The position numbers were made by a program, and so were the translations under genes. Shown one piece after another: positions 7,012 to 13,575 of a DNA stretch of 14,681 nt. Numbering within the stretch: position 1 is the first letter of the stretch; every line of letters starts with the position of its first letter. The DNA lies in contig USLO01000026.1 of NCBI GenBank assembly GCA_900555515.1, forward strand, positions 1 through 14,681, given 5' to 3'. The stretch is from an uncultured Collinsella sp. (lineage in GTDB: Bacteria > Actinomycetota > Coriobacteriia > Coriobacteriales > Coriobacteriaceae). Under the pieces are notes generated by a model that had not been told where the DNA came from, did no database searches, and was given only the letters and a program-made list of their open reading frames with translations.

Positions 7012-7023
7012 TGGTACATACCA
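7012..7023. promoter_or_regulatory. GntR/NagR-type operator upstream of bgaC
   Basis: TGGTACATACCA is a full TGGT-N4-ACCA inverted repeat, the same architecture as the sites at 2165-2176 and 4168-4179. It lies just downstream of the inferred promoter, in a position to block transcription. It ties the bgaC-PTS operon to the same repressors as nagE. Confidence 0.7.
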
Positions 7024-7100
7024 CCTTTCAAATATAGAATCGCTAGAAATCTATAGTAAAAAAGTAATTTACCAGCGGGTTTATATTTTGTTCATTAAAG

Positions 7101-7131
7101 CCGTTCATCGTCATTTGGCTACCGTTTACGG
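7101..7131. repeat. Phased CCGTT motif, bgaC leader copy
   Basis: CCGTT at 7101-7105 and TACCGTTTACGG at 7120-7131 repeat CCGTT with a 21-bp period, the same period as in the nagE leader (2259 and 2280). The 12-mer is identical in both leaders. The order of the perfect and imperfect copies is reversed. Confidence 0.5.
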
Positions 7132-7246
7132 ACCACTTCAGATTCTGACTACATAATTGCGTCAATGCGTCCATAATAGGCAAGGCGTTTAGCTGAGGGC
7201 CGAGGAACCGGCATCCGCGTCGTAGAGCACGAAGATCGGGAGTAGC

Positions 7247-9043
7247 ATGCATTCGTTTAAAATCACCAATCAATTCCTACTCGATGATGAGCCGTTCACC
7301 ATCTTGTCGGGGGCGATTCACTATATGCGTGTTCATCCGAGCGACTGGCATCACTCGCTCTATAACCTTAAGGCTCTTGGGTTTAATACGGTCGAAACGT
7401 ATGTACCGTGGAATCTTCATGAGCCAAAGCCTGGCGTCTTTGATTTTTCTGGTTCAATTGATTTGGCGGCATTTCTTGATGAGGCGGCGTCGCTCGGTCT
7501 GTATGCAATTGTTCGGCCTTCTCCGTTTATTTGCGCAGAATGGGAATTTGGCGGCATGCCAGCATGGCTGCTGCGCCAACATGATATGAGACCGCGTAGC
7601 AGCGACCCCAAGTTTCTTGCTCACGTTGCGCATTACTACGACCATCTCATGCCGATACTCGTCCCGCGTCAGATTGACAAGGGCGGAAACATCATCATGA
7701 TGCAGGTTGAAAACGAGTATGGATCATATTGCGAGGATAAGGACTATCTTCGTGCGATTCGTCGCCTTATGGTCGAGCGTGGGGTTTCCGTGCCCCTTTG
7801 TACTTCCGATGGTCCGTGGCGTGGGTGTCTTCGTGCCGGTACGCTCATTGACGATGATGTGTTGTGCACCGGCAACTTTGGTTCTCATGCAAAGGAGAAC
7901 TTTGAGGCTCTTTCTGCTTTTCACAAGGAACATGGAAAACAATGGCCTCTTATGTGCATGGAATTGTGGGACGGCTGGTTCAATCGCTATGGGGAGAACG
8001 TCATCAGACGCGATCCCGAAGATCTTGCCTCTTGCGTTCGCGAGGTGCTCGAGCTTGGAGGATCTTTAAACCTCTACATGTTTCATGGAGGCACCAACTT
8101 TGGATTTATGAACGGATGTTCTGCACGCCATACGCATGACCTGCACCAGGTGACATCATATGACTACGATGCTCCATTGGACGAACAGGGCAACCCGACC
8201 GAGAAATACTTCGCAATTCAAAGGACAGTTCACGAGCTGTATCCCGATATCGCGCAAAGCAAGCCGTTAACAAAAAAGACGTTTTCCATGCCCGATATTT
8301 CGGTGAGTGAGCGCGTAAGTCTCTTTAATGTGCTCGATATTCTTTCGGAGCCGATTGAAGCCCAATATCCTATGCCCATGGAAGAGATGGGTCAGTCGTA
8401 TGGATATACGTTATATACCACGACTGTCGAGCGTGACCGTGCAGATGAAGAGCGTATTCGGGTTATTGACGCCCGCGACCGTGCACAGGTGTTTGTGAAC
8501 GGTGACAAAGTGGCGACGCAGTATCAGGAGCACATCGGGGAAGATATTCACTGCGTTCTTCCCTGTGAACAAAACCGCCTGGATGTTCTGACCGAGGATA
8601 TGGGTCGCGTCAATTATGGTCACAAATTGCTCGCTGATACGCAGCATAAGGGCATTAGGACAGGAGTTTGCGTTGATCTTCACTTTGTTACCGGTTGGGA
8701 GATGCGTTGTCTGCCACTCGATAACATCGATAATCTTGATTATTCCGCCGGCTGGGTAGAGGGGCAACCTTCCTTTTACCGCGCAAAGTTTGATATATCT
8801 GAGCCGGCTGATACCTTTATCGACACTACGGGTTTTGGAAAGGGTGTGGCATTCGTAAACGGAACGAATGTCGGACGTTTTTGGGATAAGGGTCCCATCA
8901 TGACGCTCTATGTTCCGCACGGTTTATTGCACCCTGGTACCAATGAGCTCGTTATGTTCGAAACAGAGGGCGTGTATGATGCGAAAATCTCCCTTCGCTC
9001 TGAGCCCGTTATCCGTACACTTGAACAAGAAGGAGTTGAGTAG
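7247..9043 (+). CDS. bgaC: GH35 beta-galactosidase, BgaC-like
   Basis: This hydrolyses terminal beta-galactosides; the streptococcal homologue BgaC prefers Gal-beta-1,3-GlcNAc. The ATG at 7247 follows CGGGAG. At 598 residues it has the usual length for bacterial GH35. The TIM barrel (about 1-320) shows GFNTVETYVPWNLHEP, RPSPFICAEWEFGGMPAWLL, the acid/base motif VENEYGS with Glu157, the nucleophile motif MELWDGWF with Glu239, and FHGGTNFGFMNG. Beta-sandwich domains follow, ending in NVGRFWDKGP and the YVPHGLLHPGTNELV segment. There is no signal peptide or membrane segment, so it probably acts on imported, likely phosphorylated, disaccharide. The stop is 2 bp from the PTS IIB start, so the two genes are translationally coupled. 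Its codons are less biased than those of nagE or agaS. Confidence 0.93.
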   Translation: MHSFKITNQFLLDDEPFTILSGAIHYMRVHPSDWHHSLYNLKALGFNTVETYVPWNLHEPKPGVFDFSGSIDLAAFLDEAASLGLYAIVRPSPFICAEWEFGGMPAWLLRQHDMRPRSSDPKFLAHVAHYYDHLMPILVPRQIDKGGNIIMMQVENEYGSYCEDKDYLRAIRRLMVERGVSVPLCTSDGPWRGCLRAGTLIDDDVLCTGNFGSHAKENFEALSAFHKEHGKQWPLMCMELWDGWFNRYGENVIRRDPEDLASCVREVLELGGSLNLYMFHGGTNFGFMNGCSARHTHDLHQVTSYDYDAPLDEQGNPTEKYFAIQRTVHELYPDIAQSKPLTKKTFSMPDISVSERVSLFNVLDILSEPIEAQYPMPMEEMGQSYGYTLYTTTVERDRADEERIRVIDARDRAQVFVNGDKVATQYQEHIGEDIHCVLPCEQNRLDVLTEDMGRVNYGHKLLADTQHKGIRTGVCVDLHFVTGWEMRCLPLDNIDNLDYSAGWVEGQPSFYRAKFDISEPADTFIDTTGFGKGVAFVNGTNVGRFWDKGPIMTLYVPHGLLHPGTNELVMFETEGVYDAKISLRSEPVIRTLEQEGVE

Positions 9044-9045
9044 AA

Positions 9046-9510
9046 ATGATTGTAGGCGCACGAGTCGACTTTCGCTTGATTCACGGACAGGTGGCAAACC
9101 TCTGGTCTAACGCCCGTCAGGTAAGCCGCTTCATGGTAGTTGACGACGAGGTATCGCAAGATGCTACCCAAAAGCAGGTTCTTCGCATGGCTTGCCCGGC
9201 AACTGTGAAGTTGTCCGTGCTTCCTGTCGACAAGGCCGCTGCCAACATCACTGCTGGCAAATATGATGCGCAACGTCTCTTTATTGTTGCGAAAAAGCCT
9301 GAGGTCTACGTTCGACTTTTGGAGCAAGGTGTTAAGCTTGAGCAGCTCATCGTCGGTAATATGACGACAATGGAGCCGGTCAAGAAGCTGACTCGCAACA
9401 TTAGTTGCGACCAGGGGGACCTTGACGCATTTGCCAAACTCAAGGCCGATAATCTTCCTATTGTCATTCAGCTGACGCCGCAGGATAACCCAGAGGCTCT
9501 CACGCTCTAG
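9046..9510 (+). CDS. PTS IIB, mannose/galactosamine family
   Basis: This is a cytoplasmic phosphocarrier that takes phosphate from IIA and passes it to the sugar during import. AAGGAG inside the end of bgaC serves as ribosome binding site. It has 154 residues, close to the usual 160 for a single-domain IIB of this family. The active-site loop VDFRLIHGQVANLW places the phosphorylated His at residue 13. VVDDEVSQDATQKQVLRMA and LIVGNMT are further family features. It pairs with the IIC and IID just downstream and with the separately encoded IIA at 12214. In S. pneumoniae the IIB next to bgaC belongs to a PTS for galactose-type or amino sugars; the exact substrate here is inferred. Confidence 0.92.
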   Translation: MIVGARVDFRLIHGQVANLWSNARQVSRFMVVDDEVSQDATQKQVLRMACPATVKLSVLPVDKAAANITAGKYDAQRLFIVAKKPEVYVRLLEQGVKLEQLIVGNMTTMEPVKKLTRNISCDQGDLDAFAKLKADNLPIVIQLTPQDNPEALTL

Positions 9511-9603
9511 TCGAATTAACGCTAGGCCGTGAAGGGGGATGCACGGTTTATATAAGCGTATTGGTATTGTAGAAACTGTTACACCTTAAATAAGGAGTTT
9601 ACC

Positions 9604-10491
9604 ATGATTGCTTGGTGGCAGATTCTTCTGTTAACCCTGTATGCGGGTTATCAGATTCTGGATGAGCTGAACTGGTACACCTGTGCCGGCTCAGCCGTCT
9701 TCTCCGGTATGATTACCGGTTTGATTATGGGTGACCTACAGACTGGCCTGTTTATCGGCGGCAGCATGCAGCTCACCGTCCTGGGCGTTGGTACCTTTGG
9801 CGGCGCCTCTCGTATCGATGCCAACTCCGGCACTCTGGTCGCTACGGCCTTTGCCGTGGGTGCGGGCATGAATCCCGAGACGGCTCTTGCCGCCATCGGC
9901 GTACCTGTCGCTGCCATTCTCGTTTACACCGATATCGCTGGCCGTTTCGCCAACACGTTCTTCGGTCACATGTGCGATGCCGATATCGAGAAGATGAACT
10001 GGGGTGCCTACAACGTACACTACTTGCTCGGTGCCGTTTCCTGGATGTTGTCCCGCATGATTCCGGTCTTCCTGGCTCTCGCATTTGGCCAGGGCTTGGT
10101 CGAGGGCATCACTACCGCCCTTAACGGCGACTGGAAGTGGCTGGGTGACGGTCTGTCTGTTGCTGGCGGTGCCTTGCCCGCTGTTGGCTTCGCCATCCTG
10201 CTCCGTTACCTGCCGGTCAAAAAGCACGTCGCCTACCTGCTGCTCGGCTTTGTAGTTGCCGCCCTGTTTGGTACGGCCTTCACGAGCATCATGAACCTCA
10301 ACGCCAACATCGTCGCTGTGAACGGCGCGCTTGGTAAGGGCGCCGTGGATATGGTCGGTATGTTCAATAACATGTCGATGCTGGCGATCGCTATTATTGG
10401 CTTTGCTCTGTCTTTGCTGTACTACAAGAACAACCAGCGTCCCGTCGCTGCTGCTGGCGCTGCGGAGGGAGACGACGACGATGAGCTCTAA
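9604..10491 (+). CDS. PTS IIC, mannose/sorbose family
   Basis: This is an integral membrane subunit that forms the sugar channel with IID. The ATG at 9604 has AAGGAG 7 nt upstream. It has 295 residues with about seven hydrophobic segments. The family signature GGSMQLTVLGVGTFGGASRIDAN lies near residues 57-79, and LRYLPVKKHVAYLLLGF is a late loop and membrane segment. The C-terminus is a short alanine-rich then acidic tail (GDDDDEL). A 93-bp gap separates it from IIB and holds TTGGTATTG but no clear terminator or full operator. Its last 11 bp overlap IID. Base use is more biased to G and C than in bgaC. Confidence 0.92.
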   Translation: MIAWWQILLLTLYAGYQILDELNWYTCAGSAVFSGMITGLIMGDLQTGLFIGGSMQLTVLGVGTFGGASRIDANSGTLVATAFAVGAGMNPETALAAIGVPVAAILVYTDIAGRFANTFFGHMCDADIEKMNWGAYNVHYLLGAVSWMLSRMIPVFLALAFGQGLVEGITTALNGDWKWLGDGLSVAGGALPAVGFAILLRYLPVKKHVAYLLLGFVVAALFGTAFTSIMNLNANIVAVNGALGKGAVDMVGMFNNMSMLAIAIIGFALSLLYYKNNQRPVAAAGAAEGDDDDEL

Positions 10492-11320
10492 TGAGAAACT
10501 CGCCAATGGCACCACTGGCTACAAGATTACCAAGGACGACCTTGCGCAGATCAACCGTCGTAACCTGCTTGGTTTCCAGGATGGTTGGAACTACGAGCGC
10601 ATGCAACACTCTGGTTATCTCTGGATTATCCTGCCCACACTGCGCAAGCTGTACGGCGACGGCACGCCGGAGCTAAAGGAAGCCTGCCGCGCCCAGTGCG
10701 CACCGTTCTTCAACACCTCAAACTTCCTCAACACGATCATCACCGGTATCGATTTGGCGATCGAGGAAGAGGAGGGCATTGAGGGCCTCGAGGCTGTTGC
10801 TGGTCTCAAGACTGGTCTCATGGGACCGCTGGCTTCCATCGGCGATTCCATCTTCGGTTCGCTGCTCCCGACCATTTTCGGCGCTCTGGCTGCCAATATG
10901 GCCATGAACGGCAACCCCTTGGGTATCTTCATCTGGGTCGTCGTGAACATCCTTGTTGACTGGTTCCGCTGCAAGCAGACCCACATGGCCTATGAGCAGG
11001 GTATGAAGCTCGTCACCACCATGAGCGATCGCCTGAACGCGTTGACCGACGCGGCCTCCGTAATGGGTGTCTTTATGGTCGGTGCTCTGGTCGCAACCAA
11101 TGTCGGTATCGTTATTGCGGCGAAGCCTGTTATCGGCGGCGTTACCGTTGACTTGCAGAACATCTGCAATATGATTTGCCCCAAGCTGGTTCCTGCCGCA
11201 CTCGTCGGCTTCGTATACTGGCTCCTCGGTAAGAAGGGCATGACCTCGACGAAGGCCATCTTTATCGTCTTGGTTCTGTCCATTGCCTTGGGTGCATTCG
11301 GTATCATTTGCAAGGGCTAA
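10481..11320 (+). CDS. PTS IID, mannose/sorbose family
   Basis: This is the membrane partner of IIC. I chose the ATG at 10481, inside the IIC end, because GGAGGGA (10464-10470) sits 10 nt upstream and the protein then begins MSSNEKLANGTTGYKITKDD, ahead of the conserved NRRNLLGFQDGWNYERMQ motif. An in-frame extension to 10331 would only re-read IIC in another frame. It has 279 residues. TGLMGPLASIGDSIFGSLLP (about 121-140) is the core IID motif, and membrane helices lie at the C-terminus (PAALVGFVYWLL and the final hydrophobic stretch). The overlap shows translational coupling with IIC. A terminator-like hairpin follows 42 bp after the stop. Confidence 0.93.
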   Translation: MSSNEKLANGTTGYKITKDDLAQINRRNLLGFQDGWNYERMQHSGYLWIILPTLRKLYGDGTPELKEACRAQCAPFFNTSNFLNTIITGIDLAIEEEEGIEGLEAVAGLKTGLMGPLASIGDSIFGSLLPTIFGALAANMAMNGNPLGIFIWVVVNILVDWFRCKQTHMAYEQGMKLVTTMSDRLNALTDAASVMGVFMVGALVATNVGIVIAAKPVIGGVTVDLQNICNMICPKLVPAALVGFVYWLLGKKGMTSTKAIFIVLVLSIALGAFGIICKG

Positions 11321-11362
11321 ATACCCCATATTGTCACGGCATTTGAGCCTCAATTGAGACGT

Positions 11363-11424
11363 GGCGCACACCTCCAAGGCGACTTTATCGCCATATCCCC
11401 TGGAGTGTGCGCCTCTTTTGTTTT
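11363..11424 (+). terminator. Terminator-like hairpin after PTS IID
   Basis: GGCGCACACCTCCA (11363-11376) pairs with TGGAGTGTGCGCC (11401-11413) with one bulged C. Inside it GGCGA (11378-11382) pairs with TCGCC (11388-11392). TCTTTTGTTTT follows. It probably ends the bgaC-IIB-IIC-IID transcript fully or partly. Confidence 0.85.
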
Positions 11425-11508
11425 GTCGGGCACCGTTGTTCATAGGCGGTTATGCAGTCATCGTGTTCGATTAATTCCTTAAGGCTGCCTTGAAGGGAAT
11501 ATAGTGCA

Positions 11509-12132
11509 ATGCCATTTTGGATCGTCCTGTTCATTTGTGTTGTAGTGGCTTATTTCGCTGTGACCGAAGGAGCGAAAAAATACTTCGATATGAAATTGCA
11601 GGTATTGTTTAACTTGGGCTTATACCAAGATTGCATAGACCTGCTCGATCGCAAACTTGCGCGTATAGTAATGTCTACGTATAAGCAGTATTACCTGCGT
11701 TTCACGATCTATGAAGCTGCTGATATGGACGCATATGCAGATCGAATGCTTGACCACTTGCTGGAGATGTCGTGCAGCGATAAACAACGTCGACAGCTTG
11801 CGGTTCGCGCCTTTAATTTCTATATCAAGACGGGTGACCGGAAGCGGGCGGCGTCCATGTTGGAAGAGATGCGCCCCATCGTGTCGAAGGGCATTTTGGC
11901 GGACAGTCAATTGACCTACGACATAGTCTTTTGCCGTCGGCATGATAAGATCGATGAGATGGAAGCTATGCTGGATACGAACGACCTTGGGTTACGTGGA
12001 AAGCTCTATCTGCTGCTTTCATATCAATATGAGAGCAGCGGGAACAAGGGCGAAGCACGTAGATATCGCAACCTTGAAAAGCAGCTTAGAGACGCTCACA
12101 GACCTCCCGCGATAAAACAAAATACTCACTAA
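11509..12132 (+). CDS. Small membrane-anchored TPR-like protein
   Basis: I do not recognise this gene. It has 207 residues. GAAGGGA lies about 10 nt before the ATG, a slightly long spacing. Residues 3-20 (FWIVLFICVVVAYFAVTE) form one hydrophobic N-terminal anchor without a cleavage motif. The rest is all helical and soluble in character, in helix pairs resembling degenerate TPRs: LFNLGLYQDCIDLLDRKL, FNFYIKTGDRKRAASMLEEM and LLLSYQYESSGNKGEARRYR. Basic and acidic residues are mixed, and I see no catalytic motif. It sits between IID (after a terminator-like hairpin) and IIA, where the pneumococcal locus has nothing. A scaffold for IIA/IIB at the membrane is possible; an unrelated inserted gene is equally possible. 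Confidence 0.75.
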   Translation: MPFWIVLFICVVVAYFAVTEGAKKYFDMKLQVLFNLGLYQDCIDLLDRKLARIVMSTYKQYYLRFTIYEAADMDAYADRMLDHLLEMSCSDKQRRQLAVRAFNFYIKTGDRKRAASMLEEMRPIVSKGILADSQLTYDIVFCRRHDKIDEMEAMLDTNDLGLRGKLYLLLSYQYESSGNKGEARRYRNLEKQLRDAHRPPAIKQNTH

Positions 12133-12154
12133 ACTTTAATGATGCAGTGGTCGT

Positions 12155-12178
12155 AAGAGCCCTTTTGAGGGGTTCTTT
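12155..12178 (+). terminator. Weak hairpin between TPR-like gene and PTS IIA
   Basis: AAGAGCCC (12155-12162) pairs with GGGTTCTT (12170-12177) with one G-T pair, followed by only TTT-GG. It is probably a partial attenuator or a transcript-stability element, not a full terminator. Confidence 0.35.
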
Positions 12179-12213
12179 GGCTAGAGAAAGCGAACGGTAG
12201 AAAGGTAGATAGA

Positions 12214-12642
12214 ATGATTGGATTTGTACTAACTGGTCACGGTCAGTTTGCACCTGGTTTGAAAAGCGCTGTGGATATGGTCGCCGGCGAACAGCCTAAT
12301 TTTGAGGTAGTTCCTTTTGCGGGCTCGGAGGCGGTTACTTTTGGTGATGATTTGCGAACCTGCATTGCCAAGATGCGTCAAGCTTGTGATGGCGTATTGG
12401 TGTTTGTTGATTTGCTTGGCGGTACTCCGTTCAATCAAGCTATCCCAATGACGACTGAGCTCGATAACGTGACCGTTGTCACCGGAACAAATCTACCTAT
12501 GTTGGTGGAGCTCGTTATGACGCGTGCGTTTGGAGACCCAACGCTTGATGAACTTGCCGAACGCGCACGGGTCGTTGGTCGTGAGGGAGTCGATCTCAAG
12601 AAACTCGAGAGTGCTGACATTGATGAAGACGATGAGATGTAG
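12214..12642 (+). CDS. PTS IIA, mannose/galactosamine family
   Basis: This cytoplasmic protein accepts phosphate from HPr and hands it to IIB His13. AAAGG precedes the ATG. It has 142 residues, standard for a stand-alone IIA of this family. The phosphorylated His is at residue 9 in VLTGHGQFAPG. FVDLLGGTPFNQA (about 65-77) is the second conserved motif, and NLPMLVELV the third. The C-terminus is acidic (ADIDEDDEM). IIB, IIC and IID lie 1.7-3 kb upstream, split from it by the TPR-like gene and a terminator-like hairpin, so its dosage may differ from theirs. The gntR second copy follows after 87 bp. Confidence 0.93.
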   Translation: MIGFVLTGHGQFAPGLKSAVDMVAGEQPNFEVVPFAGSEAVTFGDDLRTCIAKMRQACDGVLVFVDLLGGTPFNQAIPMTTELDNVTVVTGTNLPMLVELVMTRAFGDPTLDELAERARVVGREGVDLKKLESADIDEDDEM

Positions 12643-12729
12643 TGTCGCTATTAGCCCATTTATGGGACATGTTGGTGCGTTACCTGAAGGCTGAAGTATT
12701 GGTCAATTGCTCATTACGTGGAGAATATC

Positions 12730-13464
12730 ATGACGTGCAAGAGGCACAGACAACCGCTATATGACCAGCTCGTAGATATTCTGATCGAAAAAATTGATCA
12801 TGAATATCAGCCAGGTGATTTGATTCCGTCCGAACGTGAGCTTGCCGAACGTTTCGGGCTTTCGCGGTCGACTGTCCGGCTTGCAATTCAGGAACTTGAG
12901 TATCTTGGTCGGATTGTGCGAAAACAAGGTCGCGGTACGTTTGTTGCCGATCGACTAGCTCAAGCAACAAATCTTACCCAATCGTACAGTTTTACTGAAC
13001 AGATGAAAGCGATGGGCCGGCTGCCAGAAACAACCATCTTAGAGTTCTGTGAAATGGAAGCAGATAAAACGCTCTCGATGCAAATGGGGATTCATTTGGG
13101 TGAAAAGGTATTAAAACTCAAACGTTTACGAATGGCAGATGGTATTCCTATGATGGTTGAGCGTAGCTATCTTCCAGCAAGGCTCTTTATTTCACTCAAG
13201 CGTCCTCTACTCGAACAGAAGCCCCTTTACGATGTCATTGAGCAGGATTATCAGCAGAAAATTCGAGTAGCGGATGAGGAGTTCTCTGCGGGTATAGCAC
13301 GTCCATGTGACGCTCGGCTTCTAGGTATTGGTGAGGGTGCGCCAGTTCTGGACATAGTCCGAACTACTCACAACACCCAAAATGATGTTGTCGAGTTTAC
13401 GCTTTCGGTGGCTCGTGCGGACAAGTTTAAGTACAGGATTTCTCATTATCGAGATACTCTGTGA
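12730..13464 (+). CDS. GntR-family repressor, NagR/DasR-like, second copy
   Basis: This is a transcription factor of 244 residues. I chose ATG 12730 over GTG 12718, because TGGAGA overlapping the GTG makes a good ribosome binding site 6 nt before it and because the length then matches the first copy. The winged helix has SERELAERFGLSRSTVRLAI and QGRGTFV. The UTRA domain has YSFTEQMKAMGRLPETTILEF, LGEKVLKLKRLRMADG, ERSYLPARLF and SVARADKFKYRISH. It aligns without gaps to the copy at 4211 at about 60% identity by eye; the recognition helix differs only by conservative changes, so both should bind the TGGT-N4-ACCA sites. Its DNA is clearly more AT-rich than the first copy. It corresponds in role to the GntR regulator near pneumococcal bgaC. 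Upstream, GGTGCGTTACC (12674-12684) is an imperfect operator-like repeat. Confidence 0.9.
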   Translation: MTCKRHRQPLYDQLVDILIEKIDHEYQPGDLIPSERELAERFGLSRSTVRLAIQELEYLGRIVRKQGRGTFVADRLAQATNLTQSYSFTEQMKAMGRLPETTILEFCEMEADKTLSMQMGIHLGEKVLKLKRLRMADGIPMMVERSYLPARLFISLKRPLLEQKPLYDVIEQDYQQKIRVADEEFSAGIARPCDARLLGIGEGAPVLDIVRTTHNTQNDVVEFTLSVARADKFKYRISHYRDTL

Positions 13465-13514
13465 TCGGATACGAGTGTTAACGAAAGAAAAACAGCCTAT
13501 GACTACTACCCGAT

Positions 13515-13542
13515 TTAACTTTTCAGATTAAGTCTTTATATA
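13515..13542 (+). promoter_or_regulatory. Possible agaS promoter
   Basis: TTAACT (13515-13520) and TATATA (13537-13542) are 16 bp apart in an AT-rich 111-bp gap. This would let agaS be expressed independently of the PTS genes. No TGGT-N4-ACCA operator is seen in this gap. Confidence 0.35.
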
Positions 13543-13575
13543 TCAGACAATTTAGTAAAGAAAGAGGTATTAGAA

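Larger units (their letters stand above)
6872..7246 (+). other. Regulatory leader of the bgaC operon
   Basis: 375 bases without a credible gene. It is AT-rich in 6940-7100. In order it holds a promoter, the GntR-type operator, the inverted repeat TATAGA (7033-7038)/TCTATA (7050-7055), AAAAAGTAATTT (7059-7070, shared with the nagE leader) and the phased CCGTT motif. From the inferred promoter the untranslated leader would be about 250 nt. A 76-codon antisense frame crosses it, but nothing supports it as a gene. Confidence 0.55.

Noticed and set aside
7043..7273. 76-codon antisense frame in the bgaC leader
   Set aside because: No ribosome binding site or family resemblance, and it overlaps the operon's leader elements.
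12674..12684. GGTGCGTTACC before the second gntR as a full operator
   Set aside because: The spacer is five bases instead of four and the outer T and A are not both kept. I noted it only as operator-like.
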